From Pseudomonadota bacterium (GTDB lineage: Bacteria; Pseudomonadota; Alphaproteobacteria; Rhizobiales; Beijerinckiaceae): a stretch of DNA of 64,000 nucleotides. Both the position numbers and the translations under genes were made by a program. A model generated the notes under the pieces. That model was not told where the DNA came from, ran no database searches, and saw only the letters and a list, made by a program, of their open reading frames with translations. The stretch covers positions 1 to 64,000 of the forward strand of contig JAKAJL010000011.1 of the NCBI GenBank assembly GCA_021813805.1, read 5' to 3'. Position 1 is the first letter of the stretch, and each line of letters opens with the position of its first letter. This document shows positions 1 to 8,427 of this stretch, in pieces.

Positions 1-1
1 T

Positions 2-469
2 GTGGACGATGATAGCCGGGCGATGTTCCAGAACGCCCATGAGTTCGGAAAACTCTATCCGGAGGAGCGGGCGAAGGAGGCAATCTATTGCGCGCCACGC
101 GTCGAGGACGGCTTTACGCTTGACCGCGTGCGCCGGCGCCTCGCCGAACGGGCCGGCCTTGCTTTTCCCGCCGCGACGGATTTCGGCTTGCTGATTGGCG
201 CCGTCGCACGCTGCGACTGCGACGGCGTCTCGGGCTGGGCGCTCAACAAGGCCTACCCCGACGCCCCCGTGTGCCTCGATGTGATCGTCGATGGCGCCTT
301 CGCGGGCTATGCCTATGCGCAGGCCGAAAGGCCGGACGGGCTTCTGGGCTTCGACTTTCTGTTCGACACGCCGCTCAATTCTTCATGCGAGCATGAGGTT
401 GAACTGCGGCGCTCGGCGGACGGGGCGTCCCTGGGCGGCCGCCAGATCAAGGCCGTCGTGGCGGCCTGA
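2..469 (+). CDS. C-terminal part of a Hint-domain-like protein (5' end outside the window)
   Basis: The frame is open to the left edge, so this is probably the tail of a longer gene. The first readable part (DDDSRAMFQNAHEF, then a CAPRVEDG segment followed by an Arg-rich helix) resembles the end of the Hedgehog/intein-like Hint domains common in alphaproteobacterial secreted or repeat proteins. The last 80 residues look like the beta-sandwich tail often attached to such proteins and to glycosyltransferases (SGWALNK, VIVDG, a closing ELRRSADG and LGG). The family assignment rests on recalled pattern similarity. It is followed by the convergent DUF2336 gene. No catalytic residue of the self-processing core is visible because that part lies outside the window. 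Confidence 0.55.
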   Translation: MDDDSRAMFQNAHEFGKLYPEERAKEAIYCAPRVEDGFTLDRVRRRLAERAGLAFPAATDFGLLIGAVARCDCDGVSGWALNKAYPDAPVCLDVIVDGAFAGYAYAQAERPDGLLGFDFLFDTPLNSSCEHEVELRRSADGASLGGRQIKAVVAA

Positions 470-518
470 GTGCGGCGGCTCAAGTTGATCGCAGGACCGC
501 CATGTTCGCGCGGCCGCT

Positions 519-1622
519 TCAGACGCGGCCCGGTTTCGCCGCTGGCGCGGCTGCCGTCGCGCCAATGCTCCGCCGTTCGGGCGCGGATCCGGGCAGAGGG
601 GCGCGGGCGGCGCCGGGGGCTTGCGCGCCCGAGGGGCCGGCCATGGCTTCGATCATCCGCAAAGCGACGCGCCGCGGAACCGTTCTGACCAGCCGCATCA
701 CGCGGTCGAACGCTTCACGCGATTCGCCGATGCGAGGAAAAGCCCCCAACAGGATGCGGGCGCAGGCCTCGCGGGGCAGGCCGAGGGCGACGAAGGCAAG
801 GGCGAGCGTGTCGCCCGGCTCGTCGTCGACGATCCGCCGCGCCAGGACCTGGTCGCATGGCAGCCTTTCAGCCAGAATTTTCGCGAAGGCGCCTCGCTTG
901 CCGTCAAGAGCCGCCGCCTCGACGCGTTCCGCCGTCTCGGCGTCGAGCGGCGATTCGGGTTCGGGCCGCCCCGCATGGATAAGATTGGCCTCCAGAGCCA
1001 GAAGCAGCAGCGCGGCGCGTTCGGGCGGGCCGGCGAAGGAAAAGAGCGGCAGCGCGTCGATGGTGGGCTCGCCTCGCCCGAGCAGGGCGCCCGCCAGTTC
1101 GGGGTCGGAACGGCCGCGCGCGGCGAGCAGGCGGATGTCCTGCGATCCGAGCGGCGCTTTGGGATTGGCGGCCAGCGCGCGTAAAATTTCGCGCTCCGGC
1201 CGGGCGGCGAGGATGCGGGCCGTCTCGTGGTCCAGATCGTCCCGGCCGGCCACGGCGCAGGCCTGGTCGCAGGCGCCGCTCGCCGCGATCTCCCGCAAGT
1301 CGCGGCGTTCGATCAATGGGCTGTTGCGCAGGAGTTCGCGCGCCGGTTGGCCGCCGCGGGCGCGAATGCGCTCCAGTACGGCGGGCGGGGCGTCGAGACA
1401 GCGCGACAATTTGCGCGCCACATGGGTCAGCGCCGATTCATCGGCGCCCGCGATCAGCTTGCCCGCCATTTCCTCGTAAAGACGGAGCTCATCGCTGGTA
1501 TGCAGCAGATGCAGGGTGAAAAGATCGGTAATGACGCGCAGCAGAACGGGGCGCATTTCCGCCGGCTTGGAGTCGGATGAGGCGGCGAGCTCGCGCAGGC
1601 GGGCGTAAATGTCGGTCGGCAT
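519..1622 (-). CDS. DUF2336 domain-containing protein
   Basis: A 367-residue, alpha-helical, Ala/Leu/Arg-rich protein with the repeated short-helix texture of DUF2336, an alphaproteobacterial family of unknown molecular function; some members are linked to general stress or cell-envelope signalling. The N-terminus MPTDIYARLRELA and the segment LFTLHLLHTSDELRLYEEMA are typical. I chose ATG 1622; the frame continues to a TTG at 1655 with no better ribosome-binding site. There is no signal peptide or membrane segment, so it is probably cytoplasmic. The C-terminal 60 residues are low-complexity Ala/Pro/Arg. It stands alone, convergent with the gene to its left. Confidence 0.75.
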   Translation of the reverse strand: MPTDIYARLRELAASSDSKPAEMRPVLLRVITDLFTLHLLHTSDELRLYEEMAGKLIAGADESALTHVARKLSRCLDAPPAVLERIRARGGQPARELLRNSPLIERRDLREIAASGACDQACAVAGRDDLDHETARILAARPEREILRALAANPKAPLGSQDIRLLAARGRSDPELAGALLGRGEPTIDALPLFSFAGPPERAALLLLALEANLIHAGRPEPESPLDAETAERVEAAALDGKRGAFAKILAERLPCDQVLARRIVDDEPGDTLALAFVALGLPREACARILLGAFPRIGESREAFDRVMRLVRTVPRRVALRMIEAMAGPSGAQAPGAARAPLPGSAPERRSIGATAAAPAAKPGRV

Positions 1623-1823
1623 CGGCCTGACTTTCGAAAATCTTTGGATCGCCAAACCCTAGTCATGTTTTATTGACGCATCATTAACCATCAACAGCCA
1701 TTAATGGGGCAGGCGAAATTCGTGGGTAAATTCTTAACGGATGCGCCTGTTCACTTTCCGCGGCCCGCCGAACGACGCGATTCGGGCGACGAGGGCCAGA
1801 AGATAGGGCCAGAGGTCAGGGAC

Positions 1824-2015
1824 ATGGGCGAAATCGTGCCATTCCGCATCGCCAGGCGGTCCCGCGCCGCCGCCGCTCCGCTGGAGAGTTCGGCGCGCAT
1901 CCTGTTCTTCCTTGGGGTTCGCTATATCCGTCACGACGACGGCGCCGACGGACCGAAGGGCCGAACCTCCGAAGGCGGGGCCTTGCGCAAGACGCGCCGC
2001 AGGAAACGCGCCTGA
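1824..2015 (+). CDS. Small basic protein of unknown function
   Basis: This 63-residue frame begins MGEIVPFR, contains a hydrophobic core ARILFFLGVRYIRHDDG and ends in a basic KTRRRKRA tail. That arrangement (an IPFR-type start, an ILFF-GVRY core and a basic end) resembles small uncharacterised proteins of Hyphomicrobiales, from memory only. A purine-rich AGGTCAGGGAC precedes the ATG. It lies alone in the 400-base gap between two minus-strand genes, and longer antisense frames across the same stretch look worse. No function can be proposed. Confidence 0.45.
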   Translation: MGEIVPFRIARRSRAAAAPLESSARILFFLGVRYIRHDDGADGPKGRTSEGGALRKTRRRKRA

Positions 2016-2031
2016 CACCCTTGCCCTCAGC

Positions 2032-2715
2032 TCAGGGCGACGGCTTTTCCGTCGCGCATCGCGCGGTCGCCAGCGCCGATCTGGCGGCGTCATAGTCCTC
2101 CTCGCGCGAAGCGAGCACGCGAAAAACCACAAATCCCCGCAGATTCGGCGACGCCAGCCGCAATTCGTCATCCGTCGCGCCGCTTTGGCCGGGGGTTGGC
2201 GCCGCCTCGTCGCCGGAATTCTGCGAAACGTCTTCCGCGTCGGCCTGTTTCTGGGTGACGATCCTGATGTTGAACCGCCCGGACGGCGTGTCGCGGTCAT
2301 TGCCCGAATAGAAGATCGTGCCGTCGGTCAAGCGCATCGAGATCGAGAAAGGGTGGACGCCGTCGGCCTGCGCGAGAATCCGCGCCGAGCCCTTGGACAG
2401 ATCGAAGCGGCACAGCGCGATGACCGCGAAAGGATCGGGAAAGGCCGCTCCTCCGCTGTCCGGTCCGGGGCGCGGCAGGATCGAGATCCTGCCGAGCGGG
2501 AGCGGCGCCGCCAGCGCGCGATAGGGAGCGCTGGGCCACAATGTCGGCAGGGCGAGGATTGTCAGCAGGTGGACCGCGACGGCGCCGAACAGAGCGCCCA
2601 GGACCCAGGGAATGGCGCGGATCGTGCGGTCGATCTGCCTTTCGCGCCGGGCGCGCGACCAGGACAGGCGTCGCGTCCAGGCGACGCGCGGGGCGCCGGA
2701 GAGCGCTTCGGTCAT
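2032..2715 (-). CDS. DUF1254-like membrane-anchored envelope protein
   Basis: 227 residues with one N-terminal membrane segment (about residues 30-50, IPWVLGALFGAVAVHLLTIL) and a presumed periplasmic domain carrying RFDLSKG, PFSISMRL and FNIRIVTQ. It partners the DUF1214 protein just upstream: the ATG overlaps the DUF1214 stop (ATGA at 2712-2715), and GGAG lies 9 bases before it. DUF1214/DUF1254 pairs are widespread in Rhizobiales as uncharacterised envelope proteins. Six bases upstream, 2721 is an alternative ATG. The tight coupling implies co-translation and perhaps a complex. Confidence 0.7.
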   Translation of the reverse strand: MTEALSGAPRVAWTRRLSWSRARRERQIDRTIRAIPWVLGALFGAVAVHLLTILALPTLWPSAPYRALAAPLPLGRISILPRPGPDSGGAAFPDPFAVIALCRFDLSKGSARILAQADGVHPFSISMRLTDGTIFYSGNDRDTPSGRFNIRIVTQKQADAEDVSQNSGDEAAPTPGQSGATDDELRLASPNLRGFVVFRVLASREEDYDAARSALATARCATEKPSP

Positions 2716-3290
2716 GAGCATTCGCTCCGGGCGATCGACGGGACGCTCATGCCCTGATAGGCGTCGCCGATGGCGCTGGTCTTCGCCTGATAAGCGCGGA
2801 GGATCAGGACGAAGCGGCTTTTTTCTCCCAAAGGCAGCCAGTTGCCGGGACGCGCGCCGCGCGCCGCCTCGATGACGAAATCACCGTCGGAATCCCGCAG
2901 CAGGGTGGCGGAGGTCAACCCGTGGCGGTGGGCGAGGTTGGGGCGCAGACGCCCGTCGACGTCATAGGCGCTCAAGGTCCAGAAACGGGCGGCGGGGGCG
3001 GCGCCGGAAATGCGATAGTCGCAGCGCGCGTCAAGCGGGGCACCCTCATCGTCGGTCGTGGCGATCAAGACCACGCCTTCCCGTGAGCCGAGGGGCAGAG
3101 CGCCATCCACTGCAAGGCTCGCGCGCGCATAGGGATCTATGTCGGAATCGCCGACCTGCGGCCAGCTCGTCCAGGCGCCGAGGCGGACGGCGCCGAAGCC
3201 GGGGCCACCTTGCAGCGAGGCCAGCGTCGCCGCCGAGCCGAGCGCCAGCGCGGCGATCGTCGCAAGGGGCAAGGCTTTCAAACCGCTCAC
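2712..3290 (-). CDS. DUF1214 domain-containing envelope protein
   Basis: 192 residues from a GTG start chosen because GAGG lies 8 bases upstream and it is followed directly by a signal-anchor (LPLATIAALALGSAATLASL). The frame stays open to 3413, but that extension has no hydrophobic or family character. The body shows DUF1214 features: YARASLAVDGALPL, RYWTLSAYD-like FWTLSAYDVDGRL, then NWLPLGEKSRFVLILRAYQ near the end. The family is usually periplasmic or membrane-tethered and of unknown biochemical role. First gene of a two-gene operon with the DUF1254-like gene. Confidence 0.75.
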   Translation of the reverse strand: MSGLKALPLATIAALALGSAATLASLQGGPGFGAVRLGAWTSWPQVGDSDIDPYARASLAVDGALPLGSREGVVLIATTDDEGAPLDARCDYRISGAAPAARFWTLSAYDVDGRLRPNLAHRHGLTSATLLRDSDGDFVIEAARGARPGNWLPLGEKSRFVLILRAYQAKTSAIGDAYQGMSVPSIARSECS

Positions 3291-3381
3291 TGCTCGATCC
3301 TCGGACGCGCCGCGCCAGACACGGCTTCCGCCCCCATTCCTCGCACAAAGCCCGATCTGCTGACAAGCGGCGATCGCCTTG

Positions 3382-3795
3382 TCACTCGCGCCAGAAAGTC
3401 GCGATCCGGCCACCCAGATCCCTCGCCGCTTCGCCCAGATGGGACGCGGACTCGCGAACCGGCGCCGTCGCCGCGACGCGGCGGATCGGCTTGCGCAAGG
3501 CTGGCGCCGCCGGTTTGGCGGCCGGAATGGCCGCGGCGCCGCTGTCCGCCCGGGGCTCGAAATCGGCCATGCTGGTCAGCGCCGCGAGCTGTTCGGGATA
3601 ATAAGCGAGATTGCGCAGGCCGGCCGGCGGAGGAGCTTCGACTCGCGTCGGCGCGGTGCGCGGCGGTTCGGACGGAGACAGGCCGGTCAGGCCGGCGTCG
3701 AGGGCCATGAGAGCCAGCGCCGCAAAGGTGAGGGCGCCGGCGAACTTCAGCTGTGGCGGCAAGGATTGAATATCCGCGACCAGATCCGCCTTCAT
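3382..3795 (-). CDS. Hypothetical single-pass membrane protein
   Basis: 137 residues from ATG 3795 (MKADLVADIQSL); the frame extends upstream into a tandem repeat and is probably untranslated there. A hydrophobic segment (FAGALTFAALALMALDAGL, about residues 17-35) is followed by a Pro/Ala-rich linker and the segment LRNLAYYPEQLAALTSMADF. I do not recognise a family. It lies about 90 bases upstream of the DUF1214 gene in the same direction and may share its transcript, which suggests an envelope-related role. Alternative start: the ATG at 3849. Confidence 0.5.
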   Translation of the reverse strand: MKADLVADIQSLPPQLKFAGALTFAALALMALDAGLTGLSPSEPPRTAPTRVEAPPPAGLRNLAYYPEQLAALTSMADFEPRADSGAAAIPAAKPAAPALRKPIRRVAATAPVRESASHLGEAARDLGGRIATFWRE

Positions 3796-3826
3796 GCCCG
3801 CCCTCGCGTTGCGCGCGCCAATCAGC

Positions 3827-3860
3827 GCATTCCAATCACCGCATTCCAATCACCGCATTC
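3827..3860. repeat. Short tandem repeat, 14-bp unit (2.4 copies)
   Basis: The unit gcattccaatcacc occurs at 3827-3840 and 3841-3854, followed by a partial gcattc to 3860. It lies just upstream of the start of the minus-strand membrane protein gene, where replication slippage could alter leader length. Confidence 0.8.
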
Positions 3861-3978
3861 AAGGCGGGAATTGCGGCCAAAGCTCGACTGGATCTGGTTT
3901 TTCGGGTGGCCGAAGGCGAGCCGCAAAAAGGCCATAATGGTTCACGCCGCATTCAGATTGCCGTGTCCAAACTAAGGC

Positions 3979-4443
3979 ATGTCAAGTTCACGCGCGCTCG
4001 CGTTGCTGTTCTGTCTCCTCGGCGCGGTCGCGCTGGGCGCGGACGCCGCGCGCGCCGACGGATCGCATTTCGGCGGCTGGGGGCTCGGCGCGCCGCGATT
4101 CGCCGGCCCGCGGCTTTTCGGGCCCAACGCCTATGTGGTCGCCGCGCCGCCGCCGGCCGGCGAGCGCATGGCGGCGCCCGCCGGCCCGCCGCCGGATCCG
4201 AGCAAGTGCTATTCGGCGGCGGAAACCCGCGAACGCGTCGCCAGCCAGAAACTGCGTCCCGCGTTCGAAATGATGCTCAAGGCCTCGTCCCTCACCGGCG
4301 CCGAGGTTCTGGCCGGAAAATTGTGTCGCTGGGGCAACGACGATATCTATGTGATCAGCCTGCTGCGTCATAACGGCGCCTTGGTTCGCGTTTTCATGAA
4401 CGCCGCGACCGGCCGGGTTGTCGGCGCCCGGAATCTGCATTGA
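3979..4443 (+). CDS. Secreted PepSY-like protein
   Basis: 154 residues. Residues 1-27 form a signal peptide (ALALLFCLLGAVALGADAARA). A Gly/Pro-rich stretch follows, then a C-terminal domain with CYSAAETRERVASQKL, AEVLAGKLCRWGNDDIYVISLL and NAATGRVVGARN, which reads as a PepSY-type fold. Two cysteines (in CYSAAE and KLCRW) could form a disulfide. The gene ends 12 bases before the response regulator gene. PepSY-like proteins commonly precede PhoPQ-like two-component genes and are thought to act as periplasmic inputs, so an operon is likely. The exact signal sensed is unknown. Confidence 0.7.
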   Translation: MSSSRALALLFCLLGAVALGADAARADGSHFGGWGLGAPRFAGPRLFGPNAYVVAAPPPAGERMAAPAGPPPDPSKCYSAAETRERVASQKLRPAFEMMLKASSLTGAEVLAGKLCRWGNDDIYVISLLRHNGALVRVFMNAATGRVVGARNLH

Positions 4444-4455
4444 TGGGAGACGATA

Positions 4456-5151
4456 GTGCGCCTTCTCGTGATCGAGGACGACAAGAACCTCAACCGCCAG
4501 CTTGTCGCCGCACTGGAATCGGCGGGCTATGCCGTCGATTCGGCGTTTGATGGCGAGGAAGGTCATTTCCTCGGCGACAGCGAGCCTTATGACGCGGTGG
4601 TGCTTGACATCGGCCTGCCCAAGATGGACGGGATTTCCGTACTCACCGCCTGGCGCAAGTCCGGACGCGCCATGCCCGTCTTAATCCTGACCGCGCGCGA
4701 CGGCTGGACCGAAAAGGTGCGCGGCTTCGACGCCGGCGCCGACGATTATGTCGCCAAGCCCTTTCATGTCGAGGAGGTTCTCGCCCGCCTCCGCGCGCTG
4801 CTGCGCCGCGCCGCCGGCCACGCTTCGAGCGAATTGACCTGCGGGCCGGTGGCGCTCGACACCCGGAACGGGCGGGTCGAGGTGGACGGCGCGCCGGTCA
4901 AGCTGACTTCTCACGAATATCGCCTGCTCGCCTATCTCATGCACCATGCGGGGCGTCTGGTGTCGCGCAGCGAGATCGTCGAACATCTGTACGATCAGGA
5001 TTTCGACCGCGATTCCAACACCATCGAGGTTTTCATCGGCCGGTTGCGCAAAAAGCTCGGCGTGGACGTGCTGCATACGGTGCGCGGGCTCGGCTATGTG
5101 CTGGAGCCGCAGCCGGCGGACGGCGAAAAATCCGCCCGCCAAGCGCGATAG
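4456..5151 (+). CDS. OmpR/PhoP-family response regulator
   Basis: 231 residues from a GTG start. The receiver domain (1-115) has the acidic pair D8-D9, phospho-acceptor D51 (VVLDIGLPKMDG), T79 in LILTARD and K101 in VAKPF. The winged-helix DNA-binding domain (about 125-220) carries LTSHEYRLLAYLMHH, VSRSEIVEHLYD, IEVFIGRLRKKLG and the wing HTVRGLGYVL. It should be phosphorylated by the histidine kinase that starts 2 bases after its stop codon. The alphaproteobacterial PhoP-like pair with a PepSY protein upstream suggests envelope or divalent-cation sensing, which is inference. Confidence 0.92.
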   Translation: MRLLVIEDDKNLNRQLVAALESAGYAVDSAFDGEEGHFLGDSEPYDAVVLDIGLPKMDGISVLTAWRKSGRAMPVLILTARDGWTEKVRGFDAGADDYVAKPFHVEEVLARLRALLRRAAGHASSELTCGPVALDTRNGRVEVDGAPVKLTSHEYRLLAYLMHHAGRLVSRSEIVEHLYDQDFDRDSNTIEVFIGRLRKKLGVDVLHTVRGLGYVLEPQPADGEKSARQAR

Positions 5152-5152
5152 G

Positions 5153-6595
5153 ATGAAGATTTTTTCTCCGCTTTCGGCTTGGCGCTCCGCCTGGCTGCGT
5201 AGCGGTCTGGAGCGGCTGTCGCGCCTTGGCTCGCCCTCGATCGCCCGGCGCCTGTTCCTCTCCTCCGTGCTGTCCAGCGTGGTGGTGCTGACTGTCGCGG
5301 GCCTGGTCCTGACCGCGCTTTACCGCGACGACGCCCAGTCCGGGCTCGACGACCAGCTCGGCGTCTATCTGCGGGCGCTCGTCGCCGATATCGCCATGTC
5401 GCGGGACGAGTCTCCGGACGCGGAAAGGCTCGCCGATCCCCAATTCGACCTGCCTTTTTCCGGCTGGTACTGGCAGATCACCCGGACCGACGTGAGTCCG
5501 CCGGACATTCGCGCCTCGCGCTCACTATTCGCCTCGCGTCTGCCGCGCCTGGACGGCGCCGACCGCGCGCCGGTCGGGGACGGCCCCCGGCGCGGCAATG
5601 TTCTCGGTCCGGGCAAAAAGCCCCTGCGCATGCTCGAACAGACGATCGACGCCGGGGACCAGGGACGTTTTCTCGTACAGGTGGCGGCGACCACCCAGAG
5701 CGTGGACCAGGAGGTGACGACGTTCGCCATCGATCTCGGCGTCACTTTCTTCATCCTGGCCTTGCTCCTGGTCGCGGCCGTGGCGATCCAGGTGCGTTTC
5801 GGCTTGCGCCCGTTGCGCCGGTTGCGGCGCGACGTCGTCGCGGTGCGGCGAGGGCGGGCGGAGGCCGTTTCCGGCCAGTTCCCGAGCGAGGTCGCTCCGC
5901 TCGCGGAGGAATTGAACCTGCTGATCGCGCAAAATCGTGAGATCGTGGAGCGTGCGCGGATTCAGGTCGGCAATCTCGCTCACGCCCTGAAAACGCCGCT
6001 GAGCGTCATCGTCAACGAGGCCGACGCCGAGGAGTCCGCTCTGGCGCGCAGGGTGGCGGAACAGGCCGAGATCATGCGCGATCAGGTGAAATTCTATCTC
6101 GACCGCGCCCGCGCCGCGACCCGCGCCGGGGCGATCGGCGCCTCCGCCGATCCGGCTGTCGCTCTGGCGGGGATGGCGCGCGCCTTCGCCAAAATCTATC
6201 CGGCGATCGACCTCGCCGTGGACTGCCCGCCTGATCTGCGGTTTCGCGGCGAAGGCCGGGATTTCGACGATATGGCGGGCAATCTGATCGACAACGCTTG
6301 CAAATGGGCGCGCGGCGCCGTGCGGGTGACGGCGGCGCCCGCGGCCTCGGGCGACACGGACCGCCCGTTCTTCCGTCTCGCCATCGACGACGACGGGCCT
6401 GGCCTCGCTCCCGAGCAGCGCCACGAGGCGCTGCGGCGCGGGCGGCGGCTCGACGAGAGCAAGCCGGGCTCGGGTTTGGGCCTGTCGATCGTCGCCGACC
6501 TCGCCGCGGCCTATGGTGGAAGCCTGACGCTCGACGAGTCGCCGCTCGGCGGCCTGCGCGCCCTGCTGATCCTGCCGGCCCTGCCTCGGGATTGA
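5153..6595 (+). CDS. Sensor histidine kinase, PhoQ-like
   Basis: 480 residues from ATG 5153; the frame runs further upstream but overlaps the regulator gene. Two membrane segments (about 33-57 and 192-214) enclose a periplasmic sensor of about 135 residues, followed by a HAMP-like linker (RPLRRLRRDVVAVRRG). The phospho-acceptor motif is NLAHALKTPLSVI with H277. The ATPase domain shows the N box (GNLIDNACKWA), a DDDGPGL G1 box and GSGLGLSIV. It pairs with the preceding response regulator. Confidence 0.92.
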   Translation: MKIFSPLSAWRSAWLRSGLERLSRLGSPSIARRLFLSSVLSSVVVLTVAGLVLTALYRDDAQSGLDDQLGVYLRALVADIAMSRDESPDAERLADPQFDLPFSGWYWQITRTDVSPPDIRASRSLFASRLPRLDGADRAPVGDGPRRGNVLGPGKKPLRMLEQTIDAGDQGRFLVQVAATTQSVDQEVTTFAIDLGVTFFILALLLVAAVAIQVRFGLRPLRRLRRDVVAVRRGRAEAVSGQFPSEVAPLAEELNLLIAQNREIVERARIQVGNLAHALKTPLSVIVNEADAEESALARRVAEQAEIMRDQVKFYLDRARAATRAGAIGASADPAVALAGMARAFAKIYPAIDLAVDCPPDLRFRGEGRDFDDMAGNLIDNACKWARGAVRVTAAPAASGDTDRPFFRLAIDDDGPGLAPEQRHEALRRGRRLDESKPGSGLGLSIVADLAAAYGGSLTLDESPLGGLRALLILPALPRD

Positions 6596-6710
6596 GAGGA
6601 CCGGCGGCGGAATACCGCTCTGCGTTCAGGCTTCGCCGAGAGCAAATTGCGCAATTTAAATCAATGATTCCGAAAGCAGCTCAGGCCTAACCTCGACAAA
6701 CCGTGGAGCT

Positions 6711-7868
6711 GTGTTGTCGCGGCTCGCGATCCGAGCGATGTCGATGTCCGGAACTTTCCGTTTCCTGCTGGCTTATACTGTGCTGGTTTCGCATTTGTCG
6801 GGTGTCGCCAGCCTCACCCATGCCGGCGATTACGCCGTTCGCGCCTTTTTTGTCCTCTCGGGTTTCGCCGTCACGGCGGCGCTGAATGAAGTCTATCGTT
6901 TCGACGGCGCGCGATTTTTCAGAAACCGGGTGATGCGCATCGCGCCGCTCTATTTCCTGGCGTGCGGGGCGACATTCCTGTTCATCCGCTTCCTGCCCGA
7001 CGCCGGGCTGTTCCTGCCGCGCTGGCGATTCCAGATGAATGGCGAAAACCTCCTGGCGAATTTCGCGCTGTTTCCGCTCGCCTTCAGCGAGCCGAATTTC
7101 CGTCTCATCGAGCCTGCCTGGTCGGTCGCCGTCGAAATGTTCATGTACGGCTTGCTCTATCTCAGCATGGCGCGCTCGGCCCGACACGCCGCGATCTTCC
7201 TCGCCGGCGGCGTCGCCTACCACCTGCTGCACATGCGCTTGGGAACGGGTTTTGCGTATCGATATTTCGCAATCCCCAGCGCGCTGCTGAGCTATTCGAT
7301 CGGCGCCCTGACCTATTTTCTCAGCAAAAAGGTCGATTGGCGGACTTCGCGCGCCTTCATCCCGATCGCCCTGGTCTGGTTCGGGCATCTCGTCGTCGCC
7401 AACGCCCTGGCGCCGCAGACCTATGTCGAACATCTCGGCTATTATCTCAACACCGTCCTGGCCGCCGCGGTCGTGATGACGACGCCGCGCCGCATGGGCG
7501 GCCCGCTGCTCGACTCGCTCGACAGAAATCTCGGCAGGCTCAGCTATCCCGTCTTTCTGTTCCAATGGACAGCGGCTTTCGTCGCCGCGCAATTCCTGCC
7601 GGTCCAGGAATGGCGCAGTTGGATTCTCGTCGCGGCGACGACGCCGGTCATCGTGCTTTTTTCAGCGCTGGCCGCCTGGTTCAATGAAAGATTTGTCGAG
7701 CCCGCGCGCGCCGAGGTCCGTGGGACCGCGGTTCTCGACGGCGCGCAGGCGATCGTCGGCATGGCGAGCCGTCGGCTGGGACGGCTGGAGAACAGCCGAT
7801 ATCTCTTCGGTCGATCGTTCGCGGTCGGCCTGGGACGGAGACGGCGGGCGTCGGGGCGAGGCGCCTGA
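6711..7868 (+). CDS. Acyltransferase 3 family integral membrane protein (OafA/YrhL-like)
   Basis: Up to 385 residues with about ten hydrophobic segments. Family markers are the early His in YTVLVSHLSGV, the segment GFAVTAALNEVYRFDGARFFRNRVMRIAPLYFLA (shown by its key RxxRxxPLY-type core RNRVMRIAPLY), and EPAWSVAVEMFMY. These enzymes acylate sugars of O-antigen, exopolysaccharide or lipids at the inner membrane. Start is uncertain: GTG 6711, TTG 6714 (GGAG 5 bases upstream) or ATG 6738. The C-terminal 60 residues are a basic cytoplasmic tail. No polysaccharide gene adjoins it, so the substrate is unknown. Confidence 0.85.
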   Translation: MLSRLAIRAMSMSGTFRFLLAYTVLVSHLSGVASLTHAGDYAVRAFFVLSGFAVTAALNEVYRFDGARFFRNRVMRIAPLYFLACGATFLFIRFLPDAGLFLPRWRFQMNGENLLANFALFPLAFSEPNFRLIEPAWSVAVEMFMYGLLYLSMARSARHAAIFLAGGVAYHLLHMRLGTGFAYRYFAIPSALLSYSIGALTYFLSKKVDWRTSRAFIPIALVWFGHLVVANALAPQTYVEHLGYYLNTVLAAAVVMTTPRRMGGPLLDSLDRNLGRLSYPVFLFQWTAAFVAAQFLPVQEWRSWILVAATTPVIVLFSALAAWFNERFVEPARAEVRGTAVLDGAQAIVGMASRRLGRLENSRYLFGRSFAVGLGRRRRASGRGA

Positions 7869-8043
7869 GCGGCTTGAGCAATGTCCGGATCGCCCGAATC
7901 GGGAGAGTCCTCGCGGCGCGCGCGAGCCGCCGCCAGGTCCCTACGCCGGGACTGCAACTTTCGCTCGACCTTTCGCCTTTCCCGGCGGGCCATCCGCCGC
8001 TAATATCGCTCAAGGTTACGATGGCCCAATCTGGAGGTATGCC

Positions 8044-8424
8044 GTGAAGAATCTGGCTCGAGCCGGGGTCGCCGGCGCGATGATGGTTTCTCTTGCGGGC
8101 TGCGCCCAGTTGGGCGGTTCGCCGCCGCCTCCGCCGGCCGCAGTGGGGCCGGCGCCGCCCTATGCGGGCCTGGCCAGCGGCGTGCTCGGCGCCAGCCTCG
8201 ACGCCGCCGACCGGACCGCCGCCAATAATGCCGAAATCGCCGCGCTCAATTCCGGCGACAGGAAAACCTGGCGCGGCGACGACGGAACCTATGGCTATGT
8301 CGCCCCTTCCGCCGCCAACGGCGACTGCCGCGACTTCACCCACACGGTCTATATCAACGGCCGGCCTCAGGTCGGGAAGGGCACGGCCTGCAAGGCCGAC
8401 GGCGGCTGGAAGCTCAAGAGCTGA
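8044..8424 (+). CDS. Surface-antigen-like lipoprotein
   Basis: 126 residues from GTG 8044, which has a consensus GGAGGT 5 bases upstream. The N-terminus is a lipoprotein signal (KNLARAGVAGAMMVSLAGC) with lipobox LAGC. A Pro-rich linker follows, then a domain with SLDAADRTAANNAEIAALN and a WRGDDGTYGYVAPS...CRDFTHTVYINGRPQ...GTACKADGGWKL pattern, recalling the 17-kDa surface antigen / RT0821-like outer membrane lipoprotein family. The longer upstream frame is not supported. It converges on the PPK2 gene with only 3 bases between stop codons. Confidence 0.8.
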   Translation: MKNLARAGVAGAMMVSLAGCAQLGGSPPPPPAAVGPAPPYAGLASGVLGASLDAADRTAANNAEIAALNSGDRKTWRGDDGTYGYVAPSAANGDCRDFTHTVYINGRPQVGKGTACKADGGWKLKS

Positions 8425-8427
8425 GGC

